Positions 26,436 to 35,477 of a stretch of 40,948 bases of DNA are shown in pieces (positions within the stretch are counted from its first letter, which is position 1; every line of letters starts with the position of its first letter). Source of the stretch: Rickettsiales bacterium. GTDB taxonomy: Bacteria; Pseudomonadota; Alphaproteobacteria; TMED127. A program made the position numbers and the translations under genes. The notes under the pieces are model-generated. The model made no database searches, was not told the DNA's origin, and was given only the letters and a program-made list of their open reading frames with translations. Location of the stretch: contig NZGH01000034.1 of the NCBI GenBank assembly GCA_002690875.1, positions 1-40,948 of the forward strand. The letters run 5' to 3'.

Positions 26436-26717
26436 ATGGTCAAAAAATGTGATATTACAAATGTTAAGCCCATGACAGGAAACAATGTAAGTCATGCTGT
26501 AAATAAAACTAAAAGAAGATTCTTTCCGAACCTTCAAAACACCTCTTTTTTTTCTGAAATTTTAGGTAAGAAAATTAAACTTAAAGTTACATCTAAGGGA
26601 ATTAAAACAGTTGAGAAAAAAGGTGGAATTGACAAATACTTGTTAAATTCTAAAAATTCTAAACTTAGTGACGAAACCAGAAAATTGAAAAAAATTTTAG
26701 CAGCAAAGATCTCTTAA
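26436..26717 (+). CDS. rpmB: 50S ribosomal protein L28
   Basis: A 93-residue basic protein of the large ribosomal subunit. The start MVKKCDITNVKPMTGNNVSHA matches the family N-terminus (residues SRRCxLTGK...GNNVSHA in many bacteria), so the ATG at 26436 is preferred over an in-frame GTG at 26421. The central FFPNLQ motif and the lysine-rich C-terminus are intact. It follows meaB by 46 bases and converges with cobT, with 11 bases between them. The neighbourhood rpmB, cobT, cobS, J-domain gene, bolA is common in alphaproteobacteria. Confidence 0.97.
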   Translation: MVKKCDITNVKPMTGNNVSHAVNKTKRRFFPNLQNTSFFSEILGKKIKLKVTSKGIKTVEKKGGIDKYLLNSKNSKLSDETRKLKKILAAKIS

Positions 26718-26728
26718 ATTTTATCTTA

Positions 26729-28408
26729 CTAAGAAAGCAACTTTGACAAATTTTCTATAATTATATCACCCAAGCTGTCAACATCTTCAATAACAAAGGC
26801 GTTATTGTAATACTTGGAAACGTCATGCCCTATACCAATTGCAAGAAGTTGAACTTTATTTTTTTTTTGAATTTGATCAACAATATCTTTTAAATGATTG
26901 TCTAAAATGTCTGGTGTATTGGTTGAAAGAGTAGAATCATCAACAGGAGCACCATCAGAAATAACTACCAAAATTTTTTTTTTCTCTCTTCTTAAATTCA
27001 ATCTGCTATACGCCCATATAAGTGCTTCGCCATCAATATTTTCTTTAAGAAGTCCGTCTTTAAGAACTAGCCCAAGATTTTTTTTACAATTAGACCATCT
27101 ACAGTCAGCATCTTTATAAATGATATGTAAAAGGTCATTTAGTCGACCAGGAAAACTTGGTTTCCCGAGGTTCTCCCATTTTTTTTTTGAATTACCTCCT
27201 TTCCACTCTCTAGTTGTAAAGCCTAGGATTTCAACATTTACATTACATTTTTCTAAGACCTTAGTAATTATTTCAGTTGTGATGGCCGATGTTATAATTG
27301 GTTTACCCCTCATTGACCCTGAATTATCTAATAAAAGACTAACAACAGTATTTTTTTCTCTTATTTGTTTTTCGTATTTAAAAATATCTTGGTAATCTGG
27401 ATTGGCAATAAAATTCGCAAATTTTGACGAATCAAAGTGTCCTTCTTCTTGGTCATAAACCCATAAATTTTTATTGAGCGAATTAAATAGCCTATCAAGT
27501 TTTCTTGCAAGTTTATTAATCAGATTGTGGTTTTCAGAATATTCTTTTTCAAATTTTCTTCTTAATTCCTGCAATTCATCTTTTTTTGCAAGTTTTTCTG
27601 CATTAACAGAAAGATCAAATTCTTTAGTAAACTGATTATAAGTTCTTTTTTTTAAGTTTTCTGAAACATCTTCATCTACAATTGATCTATCAATTTTTTT
27701 TTTTTCCTTTTCTCCTTCTTTTTTAGAAATATCAGAAAACAGTTTTGATTTTTGTTGCTGTTTTTTTTGTTCTTTTATTTTTTCATTTTTATTGTTTATT
27801 TCATCATTTTCGTTTGGTGAATTAAAATCTTCTTTATTCTTAATGCTTATAAGTTTGTTTATAATTTTTAAACATTCTTTAGAAAATTGCTCTTGATTAG
27901 CTATTTTTTTAAAAATATTTTCAAAATCTGACTTTGATAGTTTAGGATAATATTTATTTAACAAAGTTTTATTATTTTTTTTTAATTCAAAAAAATCGAT
28001 TAGCGAATTGAACAGGACCACTTGTTCTTTTTCTAGTTCAAATCCAAATAAAAGACTAAGTTGATCAAAATATTTTCTTACATTGATCTTACACCCTTTA
28101 TATTCACAAAAACCTAAATAAATTGATCTTGAATATATAAAAAGTTTATAAAGTTTTTGTTGTTCGTTAGTTTTTGGTAAAAATTTTTTAAATTTTTTTT
28201 CATTAGTGAATCTTATATTTATTGCTTTGAAGTCAAACCATCCTCTAGTAATTTGTAAATTACTGTTATCAATTGATGTTTGATTTTTTTCAAATGGGCT
28301 ATTATTGAACTCATTATTTTTTTCAAGATTCTGGTTTTTATTTGAAAGAGAACTAGCTACAATTTTTTGATTTTCCAGAATCTCTTCTTTTTTTTGAGGT
28401 TTAGTCAA
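26729..28408 (-). CDS. cobT: CobT-like cobaltochelatase subunit (VWA domain)
   Basis: About 559 residues from the TTG at 28408. The N-terminal part carries RGWFDFKAINIRF and RSIYLGFCEYKGCKIN, corresponding to the conserved CobT N-terminal domain; the middle is a long charged, low-complexity, probably coiled segment (about 190-290); the C-terminal part is a von Willebrand A domain with the MIDAS motif DNSGSMRG and VISDGAPVDDST. CobT works with CobS as a chaperone-like AAA+ complex for the CobN chelatase. An upstream in-frame ATG at 28513 would overlap cobS by 113 bases and add a non-conserved leader; the TTG overlaps the cobS stop by only eight bases and is preferred. cobN is not in the window, so another role is possible. 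Confidence 0.87.
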   Translation of the reverse strand: MTKPQKKEEILENQKIVASSLSNKNQNLEKNNEFNNSPFEKNQTSIDNSNLQITRGWFDFKAINIRFTNEKKFKKFLPKTNEQQKLYKLFIYSRSIYLGFCEYKGCKINVRKYFDQLSLLFGFELEKEQVVLFNSLIDFFELKKNNKTLLNKYYPKLSKSDFENIFKKIANQEQFSKECLKIINKLISIKNKEDFNSPNENDEINNKNEKIKEQKKQQQKSKLFSDISKKEGEKEKKKIDRSIVDEDVSENLKKRTYNQFTKEFDLSVNAEKLAKKDELQELRRKFEKEYSENHNLINKLARKLDRLFNSLNKNLWVYDQEEGHFDSSKFANFIANPDYQDIFKYEKQIREKNTVVSLLLDNSGSMRGKPIITSAITTEIITKVLEKCNVNVEILGFTTREWKGGNSKKKWENLGKPSFPGRLNDLLHIIYKDADCRWSNCKKNLGLVLKDGLLKENIDGEALIWAYSRLNLRREKKKILVVISDGAPVDDSTLSTNTPDILDNHLKDIVDQIQKKNKVQLLAIGIGHDVSKYYNNAFVIEDVDSLGDIIIENLSKLLS

Positions 28409-29360
28409 GTTCTTTCCCAAAACATCTTTGATATAATTCAGAGATAATTTTTTTATCACTTTCATTACATTTGTTGTAAAATGTAAGCTTAAATGCAAGT
28501 TCAGTATTATCAAAGATTTCCATATTCTGAGCCCATATTATTGAAGTTCTTGGAGAAATGATTGTTGAAATATCATTATTTGAAAAAGATTTTCTGACTA
28601 AATTTGCAAGTTTAACCATATTATTTATTTCATCTTTTGTTTTTTTGGTGGTCTTTCCTAGTTTATTTTTAATTACATTAATTTCAGTTTCTGGGTTCAT
28701 GAAATCCAAGGTAGTAAATATATTCCATCTATCAAGTTGTCCCTGATTTAGATTTTGCGTACCGTGATATAAACCTGATATATCACCAGTGCCTAGTGTA
28801 TTACAGGTTCCGAAAATTCTAAATAAATGGTTAGGTGTTATCACTTTATTTTGGTCTAAAAGGGTTAACTTTCCATCAGACTCCAAGAGGCGTTGGATAA
28901 CAAACATTACGTCAGGTCTACCTGCATCGTATTCGTCAAAAACTAAAGCAACCGGATTTTCAATTGACCAAGGAAGCATTCCTTGCTTAAAAGTTGTAAT
29001 TTGTTTTTGATCTTTAATAGTTATGGCATCTTTTCCTAATAGATCGAACCTACTTATATGTCCATCTAGGTTAATCCTAAGACATGGCCAATTTAGCCGC
29101 GCTGCAACTTGTTCTACATGTGTCGATTTTCCTGTACCATGTAATCCCTGAATCAGAACTCTTTTATTATGGTTGAAACCAGCTAAGATAGATAAAGTAG
29201 TGATTTCATCAAATATATAACTATTATCAACCTCTGGCACAAATTCATTTTTTTGAGAAAAATGACGAACTTTAATTCTTTTTTTAATTCCAAATAGCTC
29301 ATCGCTATAAGATATCTTATCTGTTTTTTTTAATGCTTCTAAGTTGTTATTTAATTTCAT
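28401..29360 (-). CDS. cobS: CobS-like cobaltochelatase AAA+ subunit
   Basis: A 319-residue AAA+ ATPase. It has the N-terminal region with VPEVDNSYIFDEITTLSILAGF, Walker A QGLHGTGKSTHVEQVA, Walker B ALVFDEYDAGRPDVMFVIQRLLE, and sensor-type FRIFGTCNTLGTGDISGLYHGTQNLNQGQLDRW; these are CobS hallmarks. CobS and CobT form rings that drive metal insertion by CobN in aerobic cobalamin synthesis. It overlaps the J-domain gene by 14 bases. The pair is retained in many alphaproteobacteria, including some thought not to make B12, so cobalt insertion is likely but not certain. Confidence 0.93.
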   Translation of the reverse strand: MKLNNNLEALKKTDKISYSDELFGIKKRIKVRHFSQKNEFVPEVDNSYIFDEITTLSILAGFNHNKRVLIQGLHGTGKSTHVEQVAARLNWPCLRINLDGHISRFDLLGKDAITIKDQKQITTFKQGMLPWSIENPVALVFDEYDAGRPDVMFVIQRLLESDGKLTLLDQNKVITPNHLFRIFGTCNTLGTGDISGLYHGTQNLNQGQLDRWNIFTTLDFMNPETEINVIKNKLGKTTKKTKDEINNMVKLANLVRKSFSNNDISTIISPRTSIIWAQNMEIFDNTELAFKLTFYNKCNESDKKIISELYQRCFGKELD

Positions 29361-29928
29361 ATTTATCCTTAGCTAATTTAAGTAAAAAATTATATGCATT
29401 ATTAATTTCTTTAATTTTTGAATCTTTGTTTAAAAAACTTCTATTTAGATCTGGATGATATTTTTTAACTAATTCTTTATATCTCTTTTTCAATATTTTT
29501 TCACTAAAATCATCATTTAAAGAAAATATTTTCAGAGCCTTTTGTATTTTAGTATTATTTTTTATATTATAACTAGAAAAAGATTTGTCCTTTCTTTTGA
29601 ATTTAATTTTTTCCTGATCTAATCCATATTCAAACTCAAATTTAATTTTTGAACCATAACCATAAGAAAATGGTCTTGTCGGTCGACCCTCAAAAAAGTC
29701 GTTTTTTTGGAAATCATAAATTTGTTTTTGACTTTTTCCAGCAAAGTAATTCCATCTTTTATTATAAATTTTTATATGTTCAAGACAGAAATAGTATTTT
29801 TCATTACTGTTAGGTGATTTTGGAGCTAAATATTCACCCTCATTTAAACAACCTTTTTCCTGACATAATCGTAATTTCTTATTATTATTGCCTTCATGAT
29901 AAGAGAGTTTATTTGACTTTTTTTTCAT
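29347..29928 (-). CDS. J-domain (DnaJ-like) protein
   Basis: A 193-residue protein with a C-terminal J domain (about 131-190): KALKIFSLNDDFSEKILKKRYKELVKKYHPDLN, containing the HPD tripeptide that stimulates DnaK, then IKEINNAYNFLL. The N-terminal half has a cysteine pattern (CQEKGCLNEGEY and YFCLEH) that may bind zinc, and NKRWNYFAGKS, a segment conserved in this alphaproteobacterial family. It is the first gene of the minus-strand unit J-domain/cobS/cobT and overlaps cobS by 14 bases, divergent from bolA by 22 bases. It is not the general DnaJ, which has an N-terminal J domain. Confidence 0.9.
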   Translation of the reverse strand: MKKKSNKLSYHEGNNNKKLRLCQEKGCLNEGEYLAPKSPNSNEKYYFCLEHIKIYNKRWNYFAGKSQKQIYDFQKNDFFEGRPTRPFSYGYGSKIKFEFEYGLDQEKIKFKRKDKSFSSYNIKNNTKIQKALKIFSLNDDFSEKILKKRYKELVKKYHPDLNRSFLNKDSKIKEINNAYNFLLKLAKDKYEIK

Positions 29929-29950
29929 AATGTATTTTATTATTTAATAT

Positions 29951-30211
29951 ATGAATGAATCAATAATATATAAAAAACTTCACAATTTTTTTAAACCTGA
30001 GATTTTAAAGGTTATCAATGACTCTGAAAAACATAAAGGACATTCTGGGAGCCCTAACTCAGGAAACTCTCATTTTTCAATTACCATTAAATCAGAAAAG
30101 CTTGATGGTCTGAGTAGGGTTGTTGGACAAAGAGCGATTTACAAAGTTTTAGAAAAGGATTTGTCTGAATACATTCATGCAATCTCGATAAAAATTATTT
30201 ACCTGCCATAA
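29951..30211 (+). CDS. bolA: BolA family protein
   Basis: An 86-residue protein of the BolA/IbaG fold. The conserved helix and loop KVINDSEKHKGHSG, the FSITIKSEKLDGLSRVVGQRAIYKVL segment with the R-V-x-x-x-R-x-I-Y-x-x-L pattern, and the C-terminal HAISIKI are all present. BolA proteins bind [2Fe-2S] clusters together with monothiol glutaredoxins and affect iron homeostasis and the cell envelope. It is divergent from the J-domain gene and its 3' end overlaps the convergent CBS-domain gene by 13 bases. Confidence 0.94.
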   Translation: MNESIIYKKLHNFFKPEILKVINDSEKHKGHSGSPNSGNSHFSITIKSEKLDGLSRVVGQRAIYKVLEKDLSEYIHAISIKIIYLP

Positions 30212-30654
30212 CCAGTACCAAACATAAATTCTTGATGCTTTTTTAAAGAGTCCTGAAGTTCGCTGTGGGCATAGTCATATAAATCTCTCATAGATAAAAT
30301 TCCAATTATTTTTTTATTTTCAACAACAGGTAGATGTCTAAACCCTCTTGATTTCATGACGTGGATTGCATCATGGGTTGTTTTCTTCGGCGAAATAGTT
30401 TCGACGTTTTTAGTCATAATTTCAGAGACAGTTGTTTGTTTTGGGTTAAGGTTTTTTGGAATAACCCTAAATGCTAGATCTCTTTCTGATACAATCCCAA
30501 CTAATGTACCATCTTTATTTGCATCACAGACTAGTAATGCTCCACATTTATTTTTAACCATTGATGCCGCTGCTTCGGTAGCAGATTTTTTTTGATCTAT
30601 TATAACTAATCTCTGATTAATTAAGACCTTTTCCAATAAATCTCTTATAATCAT
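30199..30654 (-). CDS. CBS-domain pair protein
   Basis: A 151-residue protein made almost entirely of two CBS domains: the first around residues 15-75 (KKSATEAAASMVKNKCGALLV, GTLVGIVSERDLAFRVI) and the second around 80-140 (VETISPKKTTHDAIHVMKSRGFRHLPVVENKKIIGILSMRDL). CBS pairs bind adenosyl nucleotides and act as energy or ligand sensors; the target here is unknown. It lies 66 bases downstream of the CorC-family gene, which also has CBS domains but is a different protein. The 3' end overlaps bolA. Confidence 0.9.
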   Translation of the reverse strand: MIIRDLLEKVLINQRLVIIDQKKSATEAAASMVKNKCGALLVCDANKDGTLVGIVSERDLAFRVIPKNLNPKQTTVSEIMTKNVETISPKKTTHDAIHVMKSRGFRHLPVVENKKIIGILSMRDLYDYAHSELQDSLKKHQEFMFGTGYGR

Positions 30655-30720
30655 TATTAACTCCCCAGGAATATTATAGTATTTTTTTTTTGAAAAGTTA
30701 ATTTTTTTTTGAATTATAAT

Positions 30721-31989
30721 TTATTTAATAATCTTTACTGATGTGATTTGATTATTTTTTTTTGAGAGTATTTCAAATTTTAAATCAAAAAACGAAAACA
30801 CCTGACCTTTTTTTGGAATTGTTCTACTTTCATATAAAACTAAACCTGCAACTGTGGAAGCGTTGGAGACTGGTATATTAATATTAAGAGCTTTGTTTAA
30901 TTCTCTTATTGCAACATTTCCTTTAACTAAATAGCTTTTTCCAGAGATAGCTTTAATGTCTTCTGATGCTTTCGAAACTTTTAATACATCGTGTTCATCA
31001 TCAATTTCTCCAACAATTTCCTCAATTATGTCCTCAAGTGTTACAATTCCTAAAAATTCTCCATATTCATCTACAACTATTGAGAAGTGTTCTTTTCTTC
31101 TTTTAAACTCTAAAAGTTGATTATCCAATCTTGTAGACTCTGGTATAAACCATGGTTTTTGGCATAACGATTTGATATCAAATGTCTTAACATCGTCCGC
31201 TTTTATTTCTATTAATTTTCTTATGTGGAAAATTCCAATAATATTTTCAGGATTTTTTTCCCATATTGGAATTCTTGAATGAGGTGAATTATTGAGTTTA
31301 GTAATCAATTCATTGTATTGTATGTTCGAGGGTAAGCTAAAGATATCTTTTCTTGGAATCATAATTGAACCGACAGTTATATCGTCTAAATCAAGAATTG
31401 ATTTCAGCATATTTTTTTCATCTTTAGATGAATCTTCTCCATGTAAATCAATTGCTCCACGAAGTTCTTCTTCTCTTTTCTCAGAGACTTCTTCTTTTTT
31501 AAAGTTTAAGTAATTTACACCAAAGATTTTTAGAAGTGAGGTTGCTATAAAATTTAAGGTTAATGTTAGCGGGTATAAAATATAAACTAGTACCTTCATA
31601 AACGGTGCAATCTTTAGCGCAAACTGGTCAGCTTTTGATAACGCTAGTGTTTTTGGAATTAATTCACCAAAAATTAAAATCATAAGTGTCATAATTACTG
31701 TCGCATAAAGAATTCCTTCATTGTTGGTTAATTCAATGAGGATTTTTGTTGCAATGGCTGAGGCTAAAATATTTACTAAATTATTTGCAAATAAAATGGT
31801 GCAGATCAGCATTTCTTTATTTTTAAACAACTCCTCAAAAATTTTAGCGTTTTTTTTTCCTGTACGAGCTAAATTATGCATTCTTGGTTTTGAAGCTGAA
31901 GTAAGTGAGGTTTCAGATCCAGAGAAAAAAGCAGATAATATTATGAGTCCAAAAATTGACCCAATCAAAATATGTAGAGGAATCTCCAT
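30721..31989 (-). CDS. CNNM/CorC-family membrane protein (HlyC/CorC)
   Basis: A 422-residue inner-membrane protein with an N-terminal DUF21/CNNM domain of about four hydrophobic segments (residues 5-160, including SAFFSGSETSLTSASKPRMHNLA), two CBS domains (about 195-325, with IMIPRKDIFSLP and GIFHIRKLI, FLGIVTLEDIIEEIVGEI) and a C-terminal CorC_HlyC transporter-associated domain ending in an SVKIIK strand. Such proteins are linked to Mg2+ or Co2+ efflux. It is co-directional with aroB, with three bases between them, in a known alphaproteobacterial gene order. Confidence 0.93.
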   Translation of the reverse strand: MEIPLHILIGSIFGLIILSAFFSGSETSLTSASKPRMHNLARTGKKNAKIFEELFKNKEMLICTILFANNLVNILASAIATKILIELTNNEGILYATVIMTLMILIFGELIPKTLALSKADQFALKIAPFMKVLVYILYPLTLTLNFIATSLLKIFGVNYLNFKKEEVSEKREEELRGAIDLHGEDSSKDEKNMLKSILDLDDITVGSIMIPRKDIFSLPSNIQYNELITKLNNSPHSRIPIWEKNPENIIGIFHIRKLIEIKADDVKTFDIKSLCQKPWFIPESTRLDNQLLEFKRRKEHFSIVVDEYGEFLGIVTLEDIIEEIVGEIDDEHDVLKVSKASEDIKAISGKSYLVKGNVAIRELNKALNINIPVSNASTVAGLVLYESRTIPKKGQVFSFFDLKFEILSKKNNQITSVKIIK

Positions 31990-31992
31990 TGT

Positions 31993-33102
31993 TTATTCTA
32001 AATATTTTTCAAGAAATTTTACCAATAGTTTTTCATTATTAAGTGTATAACTTTTAGTTTTACCATATTGTTCTAATAAAATAAATTTAAGTTTATTATT
32101 CTTTACTTTCTTATCAAACCTTAAATGTTTAATAAATACTTTTGGTGTTAATTTTAAACTGTAATCTGATAATCTAAATGGAATTTTTAAATCCTTCATA
32201 TGATTTTCGTAATTTTCTATCAATTTTTTATTACCAAAATTTAGAAAAACAGAAAATTTAATTGCTAAAAACATTCCCAAGAATACTGCTTCACCGTGCA
32301 AAATTTTTTTTGAAAAGCCGGTTTGAGATTCTATTGCATGACCAAATGTATGACCAAAATTAAGGATTTCTCTTATTCCTCTTTCTTTTTCATCTTTTGA
32401 AACAATCTGTGATTTAATTTGACAACTTTTTTTTATTGCGTGAACTAAGCATTTTTTATCAAGTGAAATAATTTTATGACCATTTTTTTTTAACCAAAAA
32501 AAGAAATTGTTATCTTTGATTAACGAATATTTTAAAATCTCTGCATAGCCAGAAATAATTTGTCTATATGGCAGTGTTTTGAGTGTATTTAATGATATTA
32601 AAACCGATCTAGGCTGATTAAATGTACCGACTAAATTTTTTCCAAAAGTTGAATTTATTGCAGTTTTTCCTCCAACTGAACTGTCGACCTGTGATAAAAG
32701 AGTGGTGGGTATTTGAACAAAATCAATGCCTCGTAATAAAATACTCGCAGTTAATCCAACTAAATCACCAATTACTCCACCTCCAATACATACTAAAAGT
32801 GTTTTTCTATCTATTTTTTTTTCTAAAATTTTTTCACATAATAATTCTAGATACTTAAAACTTTTTGACTTTTCGCCTGGAGGTAAACTGACAACAGAGA
32901 TTTTTTTATTGAACTTTTTTTTTAATAAAAAAAAGTTTTCATTCATTGATTTTTTTACATAGTTGTCTGTAACAATAATTACTTTCGAGTAATTTGTGAA
33001 ACCCTTTACATGATTTTCAAAAGATGGAAACAAGTCATTGGCTATATGTATTGGATACGATCTATTTCCTAAATTAACTTTAATTTTGCTAATTTTTGTC
33101 AT
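31993..33102 (-). CDS. aroB: 3-dehydroquinate synthase
   Basis: A 369-residue NAD- and metal-dependent enzyme that closes DAHP to 3-dehydroquinate in the shikimate pathway. The NAD-binding core CIGGGVIGDLVGLTASILLRGIDFVQIPTTLLSQVDSSVGGK-type region is near residues 105-147, and the metal ligands lie in the Glu of SGYAEILKYS, FGHTFGHAIE and LHGEAV. The length is typical. It overlaps aroK by 14 bases, so the shikimate genes aroK-aroB are coupled, followed by the CorC-family gene. Confidence 0.97.
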   Translation of the reverse strand: MTKISKIKVNLGNRSYPIHIANDLFPSFENHVKGFTNYSKVIIVTDNYVKKSMNENFFLLKKKFNKKISVVSLPPGEKSKSFKYLELLCEKILEKKIDRKTLLVCIGGGVIGDLVGLTASILLRGIDFVQIPTTLLSQVDSSVGGKTAINSTFGKNLVGTFNQPRSVLISLNTLKTLPYRQIISGYAEILKYSLIKDNNFFFWLKKNGHKIISLDKKCLVHAIKKSCQIKSQIVSKDEKERGIREILNFGHTFGHAIESQTGFSKKILHGEAVFLGMFLAIKFSVFLNFGNKKLIENYENHMKDLKIPFRLSDYSLKLTPKVFIKHLRFDKKVKNNKLKFILLEQYGKTKSYTLNNEKLLVKFLEKYLE

Positions 33103-33622
33103 GATACTTTAAGTTGTTAATAATTCTTCTGACGATATCAGGAATACTTAGACCATCAACGGGTATTATTATATGAGCCTGTTCATAGTTCTGGATTCTG
33201 TTTTCTATCATATTTTCAAGTTTTTGTTTAAGATTACTTTTTTTTAGAAGTGGTCTTGATTTAACATTGTTACTTAATCTTTCAACTAAATTGTTTATTT
33301 TTATTTCTAAAAAAATACAAATACTATTTGTCTTTATCATATCAATTGTTTCCTGATCACCTAATATTCCAGCACCTGTTGAAATAACAAAGTTTTTTTC
33401 ATTATCAAGAAATCTGTACAATGTTTTTTTTTCAATCTTCCTAAATTCATTTTCACCATATTTTTCAAAAATATGATGGATTTTTTGTCCTGAAGCTTTT
33501 TCGACTTCAAAGTCAATGTCAATGAATGTCCTTCTTAGAATTTTTGATAAAACTCTTCCAATTGTTGTTTTTCCAACACCAGTCATCCCAACAAGTACTA
33601 TTTTTTTTTTCTCTAAAATCAT
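33089..33622 (-). CDS. aroK: Shikimate kinase
   Basis: A 177-residue P-loop kinase that phosphorylates shikimate. Walker A is GMTGVGKTTIGRVLS near residues 12-26, the shikimate-binding DIDFEVEKASGQ follows near 36-47, the ISTGAGILGD segment carries the conserved Gly-Gly-Gly-like loop (here STGAG), and the lid region RPLL is near 122. It is the first gene of the aroK-aroB-corC-like minus-strand unit and is divergent from a small membrane ORF 72 bases away. Confidence 0.96.
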   Translation of the reverse strand: MILEKKKIVLVGMTGVGKTTIGRVLSKILRRTFIDIDFEVEKASGQKIHHIFEKYGENEFRKIEKKTLYRFLDNEKNFVISTGAGILGDQETIDMIKTNSICIFLEIKINNLVERLSNNVKSRPLLKKSNLKQKLENMIENRIQNYEQAHIIIPVDGLSIPDIVRRIINNLKYHDKN

Positions 33623-33694
33623 TACATTTTATTTTGATTTCTAAAATGATGTATAGTTTGTATAATTAATTTTTGATGTTAAAACTACATAATA

Positions 33695-33829
33695 ATGAAT
33701 AAATTAGTTGTAAAGATTCTTGTCTCATTCGTAATTTCTTTTCTTATCTTCCTGATTTACCTTGGTAGTAGTGATTTTATGATTAAACCTAAAATTATAG
33801 AAAGTGATTATAAAGTTGAAGAAAATTAG
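33695..33829 (+). CDS. Small single-pass membrane protein, hypothetical
   Basis: A 44-codon ORF starting MNKLVVKILVSFVISFLIFLIY: one hydrophobic segment at about residues 5-23, then a charged tail ending VEEN. It lies between aroK and the large exported protein and overlaps the latter's start by 14 bases, which suggests translational coupling. It has no convincing Shine-Dalgarno and no family I recognise. The clean transmembrane pattern and the tight overlap are the reasons to call it; it could also be a leader ORF. Confidence 0.5.
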   Translation: MNKLVVKILVSFVISFLIFLIYLGSSDFMIKPKIIESDYKVEEN

Positions 33830-35477
33830 TTTAATTTTATTTATCCTAATATTTTTTAGCGATACCTTAGAGTCTAATCAAATGTTTAGAGATAGAAATG
33901 TTTTAAATAAAAAACAACAAACTACTAGCTTTGTTGCTGAAATAGGTGATGTTTACAAAGAAAGTGTCTGGAAGTCTATTTTCCTAAATAAAACATTTGA
34001 TGATATTGAAGGCTTTGTAAAAATTATACCTACGAAAAGCCCGAACCCTTTTGTGCAAGATATGATTTTTGATTTCTTAACAACAAAGAAAACACTTAAA
34101 AATATTTCTGATGAAGAGGACAATAAAATTCTTGAGCTTTTAATTAGTCAACTTTTTGAGACAGGAAGAATTAATGAAATTGAGTATTATCATTCACAAT
34201 CAAGCAGTTTAAAAATGAATGAATTTATCCTAATCAAAATGATTGAAGGAAATTTCTTAAGAAATAGACAAGAAGAGGCTTGCAAAATTTTGGAGGATAA
34301 AGTTAATATTTCTCCTGACATCTTTGGAAAGGTGATAATAATTTGTGATATAATTGGTAATAAGTATGATCAAGCAAAATTAGGCCTTCTTCTTCTCAAA
34401 GAACAAAATAAACCAGGTGACTCATTTTTTATTGATTTGGCATACTCTTTAATGAGTGAAAATAGTCAGGCCGATTCAGAGAATATAAAAAAAAAATTAG
34501 ATCAAATTAAATCTCTAAATCCCATTATTATGTCTTCCTTACAATTTGCGGATATATCTCCAACATATGAACAAATTGAAAATTTAAACACCAGTGGTTT
34601 GTTGTTCGTTCTTACTAACCCATCAGTTGAAACTGATGTTAAAATTTTTTGTTCAGAACTTTTAATAAAGCAAGGACGAATTAGTTTTGATTTTTTATCA
34701 GAAGCCTACCTTTTAGCTAGATATAAGAACGCTGAATTAGAAAATGCTCTTAATCTTTATAAAACTCTCTCTCCAGCTAAGGCAAGGCCCCTCTTATATC
34801 AGTCAATCATAATTGAGAAAAACCAAGAAGTTAGGTTTCAAAAAGTCGTTGCCTTGTTAAAAGTTTCAATTATTGACAACCTCTTTCCTCAAATATCTAG
34901 TCTTGTTCATAAACTGGTAGAAATACAAAACATACCTGAGCTAAAAGAACAAATTTTTTTGATCTCTAAAATGTTTCAAGTACAAAACGAGTTTGAAAAA
35001 GCTAACGAGGTTCTAAGATTAATCGATGATGAATACGATCTGGATTTAATTTTTAGAGAAATTTCAATTGAACTTAATAAGCAATTATACAATGAATCTG
35101 AAGACATTGATTTATTTGAAGAAAAAATTAAGAAACTATCAAAAATTAAAGAATTAAATTCTCAAAAATATCAAAAAATTATTATGAATCTAACATTTAA
35201 TTATGATTTAAGCCAAACCGCCAAGGACATAATAAATAAATTAAATTTTTCCAGTAATGAAAAGCTTAGTAGTAATTCTTTACATAATTTATCTTTGGCA
35301 GAGAAATATTCTAAAAAAAAAGATTTATTTAATTCAACAAAAATTTTTTTTGAGACATTAGGAAATAAAAGCTTTAATAATTTAACAATCTTGGAAAGTT
35401 ATAAAATATTATTGATATTAAGAAATTTAGGATTTGAAAAAGAATTAAAGCGAATATCAATTAACTTAACCCATTAA
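33816..35477 (+). CDS. Exported helical-repeat protein of unknown function
   Basis: About 553 residues from the TTG at 33816, which gives a typical signal peptide MKKISLILFILIFFSDTLES; a GTG at 33804 would add four residues. The mature part is predicted by eye to be all alpha-helical with repeated hydrophobic/charged periodicity like TPR or SEL1-type solenoids (for example AREIS..., FEKANEVLRLIDDEYDLD, SLAEKYSKKKDLFNSTKIFFETLG). I recognise no catalytic motif. It lies between aroK and xerD, with its stop sharing a base with the xerD start, a position where alphaproteobacteria often keep a poorly characterised exported protein. A periplasmic scaffold is a guess. Confidence 0.75.
   Translation: MKKISLILFILIFFSDTLESNQMFRDRNVLNKKQQTTSFVAEIGDVYKESVWKSIFLNKTFDDIEGFVKIIPTKSPNPFVQDMIFDFLTTKKTLKNISDEEDNKILELLISQLFETGRINEIEYYHSQSSSLKMNEFILIKMIEGNFLRNRQEEACKILEDKVNISPDIFGKVIIICDIIGNKYDQAKLGLLLLKEQNKPGDSFFIDLAYSLMSENSQADSENIKKKLDQIKSLNPIIMSSLQFADISPTYEQIENLNTSGLLFVLTNPSVETDVKIFCSELLIKQGRISFDFLSEAYLLARYKNAELENALNLYKTLSPAKARPLLYQSIIIEKNQEVRFQKVVALLKVSIIDNLFPQISSLVHKLVEIQNIPELKEQIFLISKMFQVQNEFEKANEVLRLIDDEYDLDLIFREISIELNKQLYNESEDIDLFEEKIKKLSKIKELNSQKYQKIIMNLTFNYDLSQTAKDIINKLNFSSNEKLSSNSLHNLSLAEKYSKKKDLFNSTKIFFETLGNKSFNNLTILESYKILLILRNLGFEKELKRISINLTH

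Noticed and set aside
28409..28513. ATG at 28513 as the cobT start
   Set aside because: It would overlap cobS by 113 bases and give a non-conserved leader; the TTG at 28408 overlaps the cobS stop closely and fits coupling.
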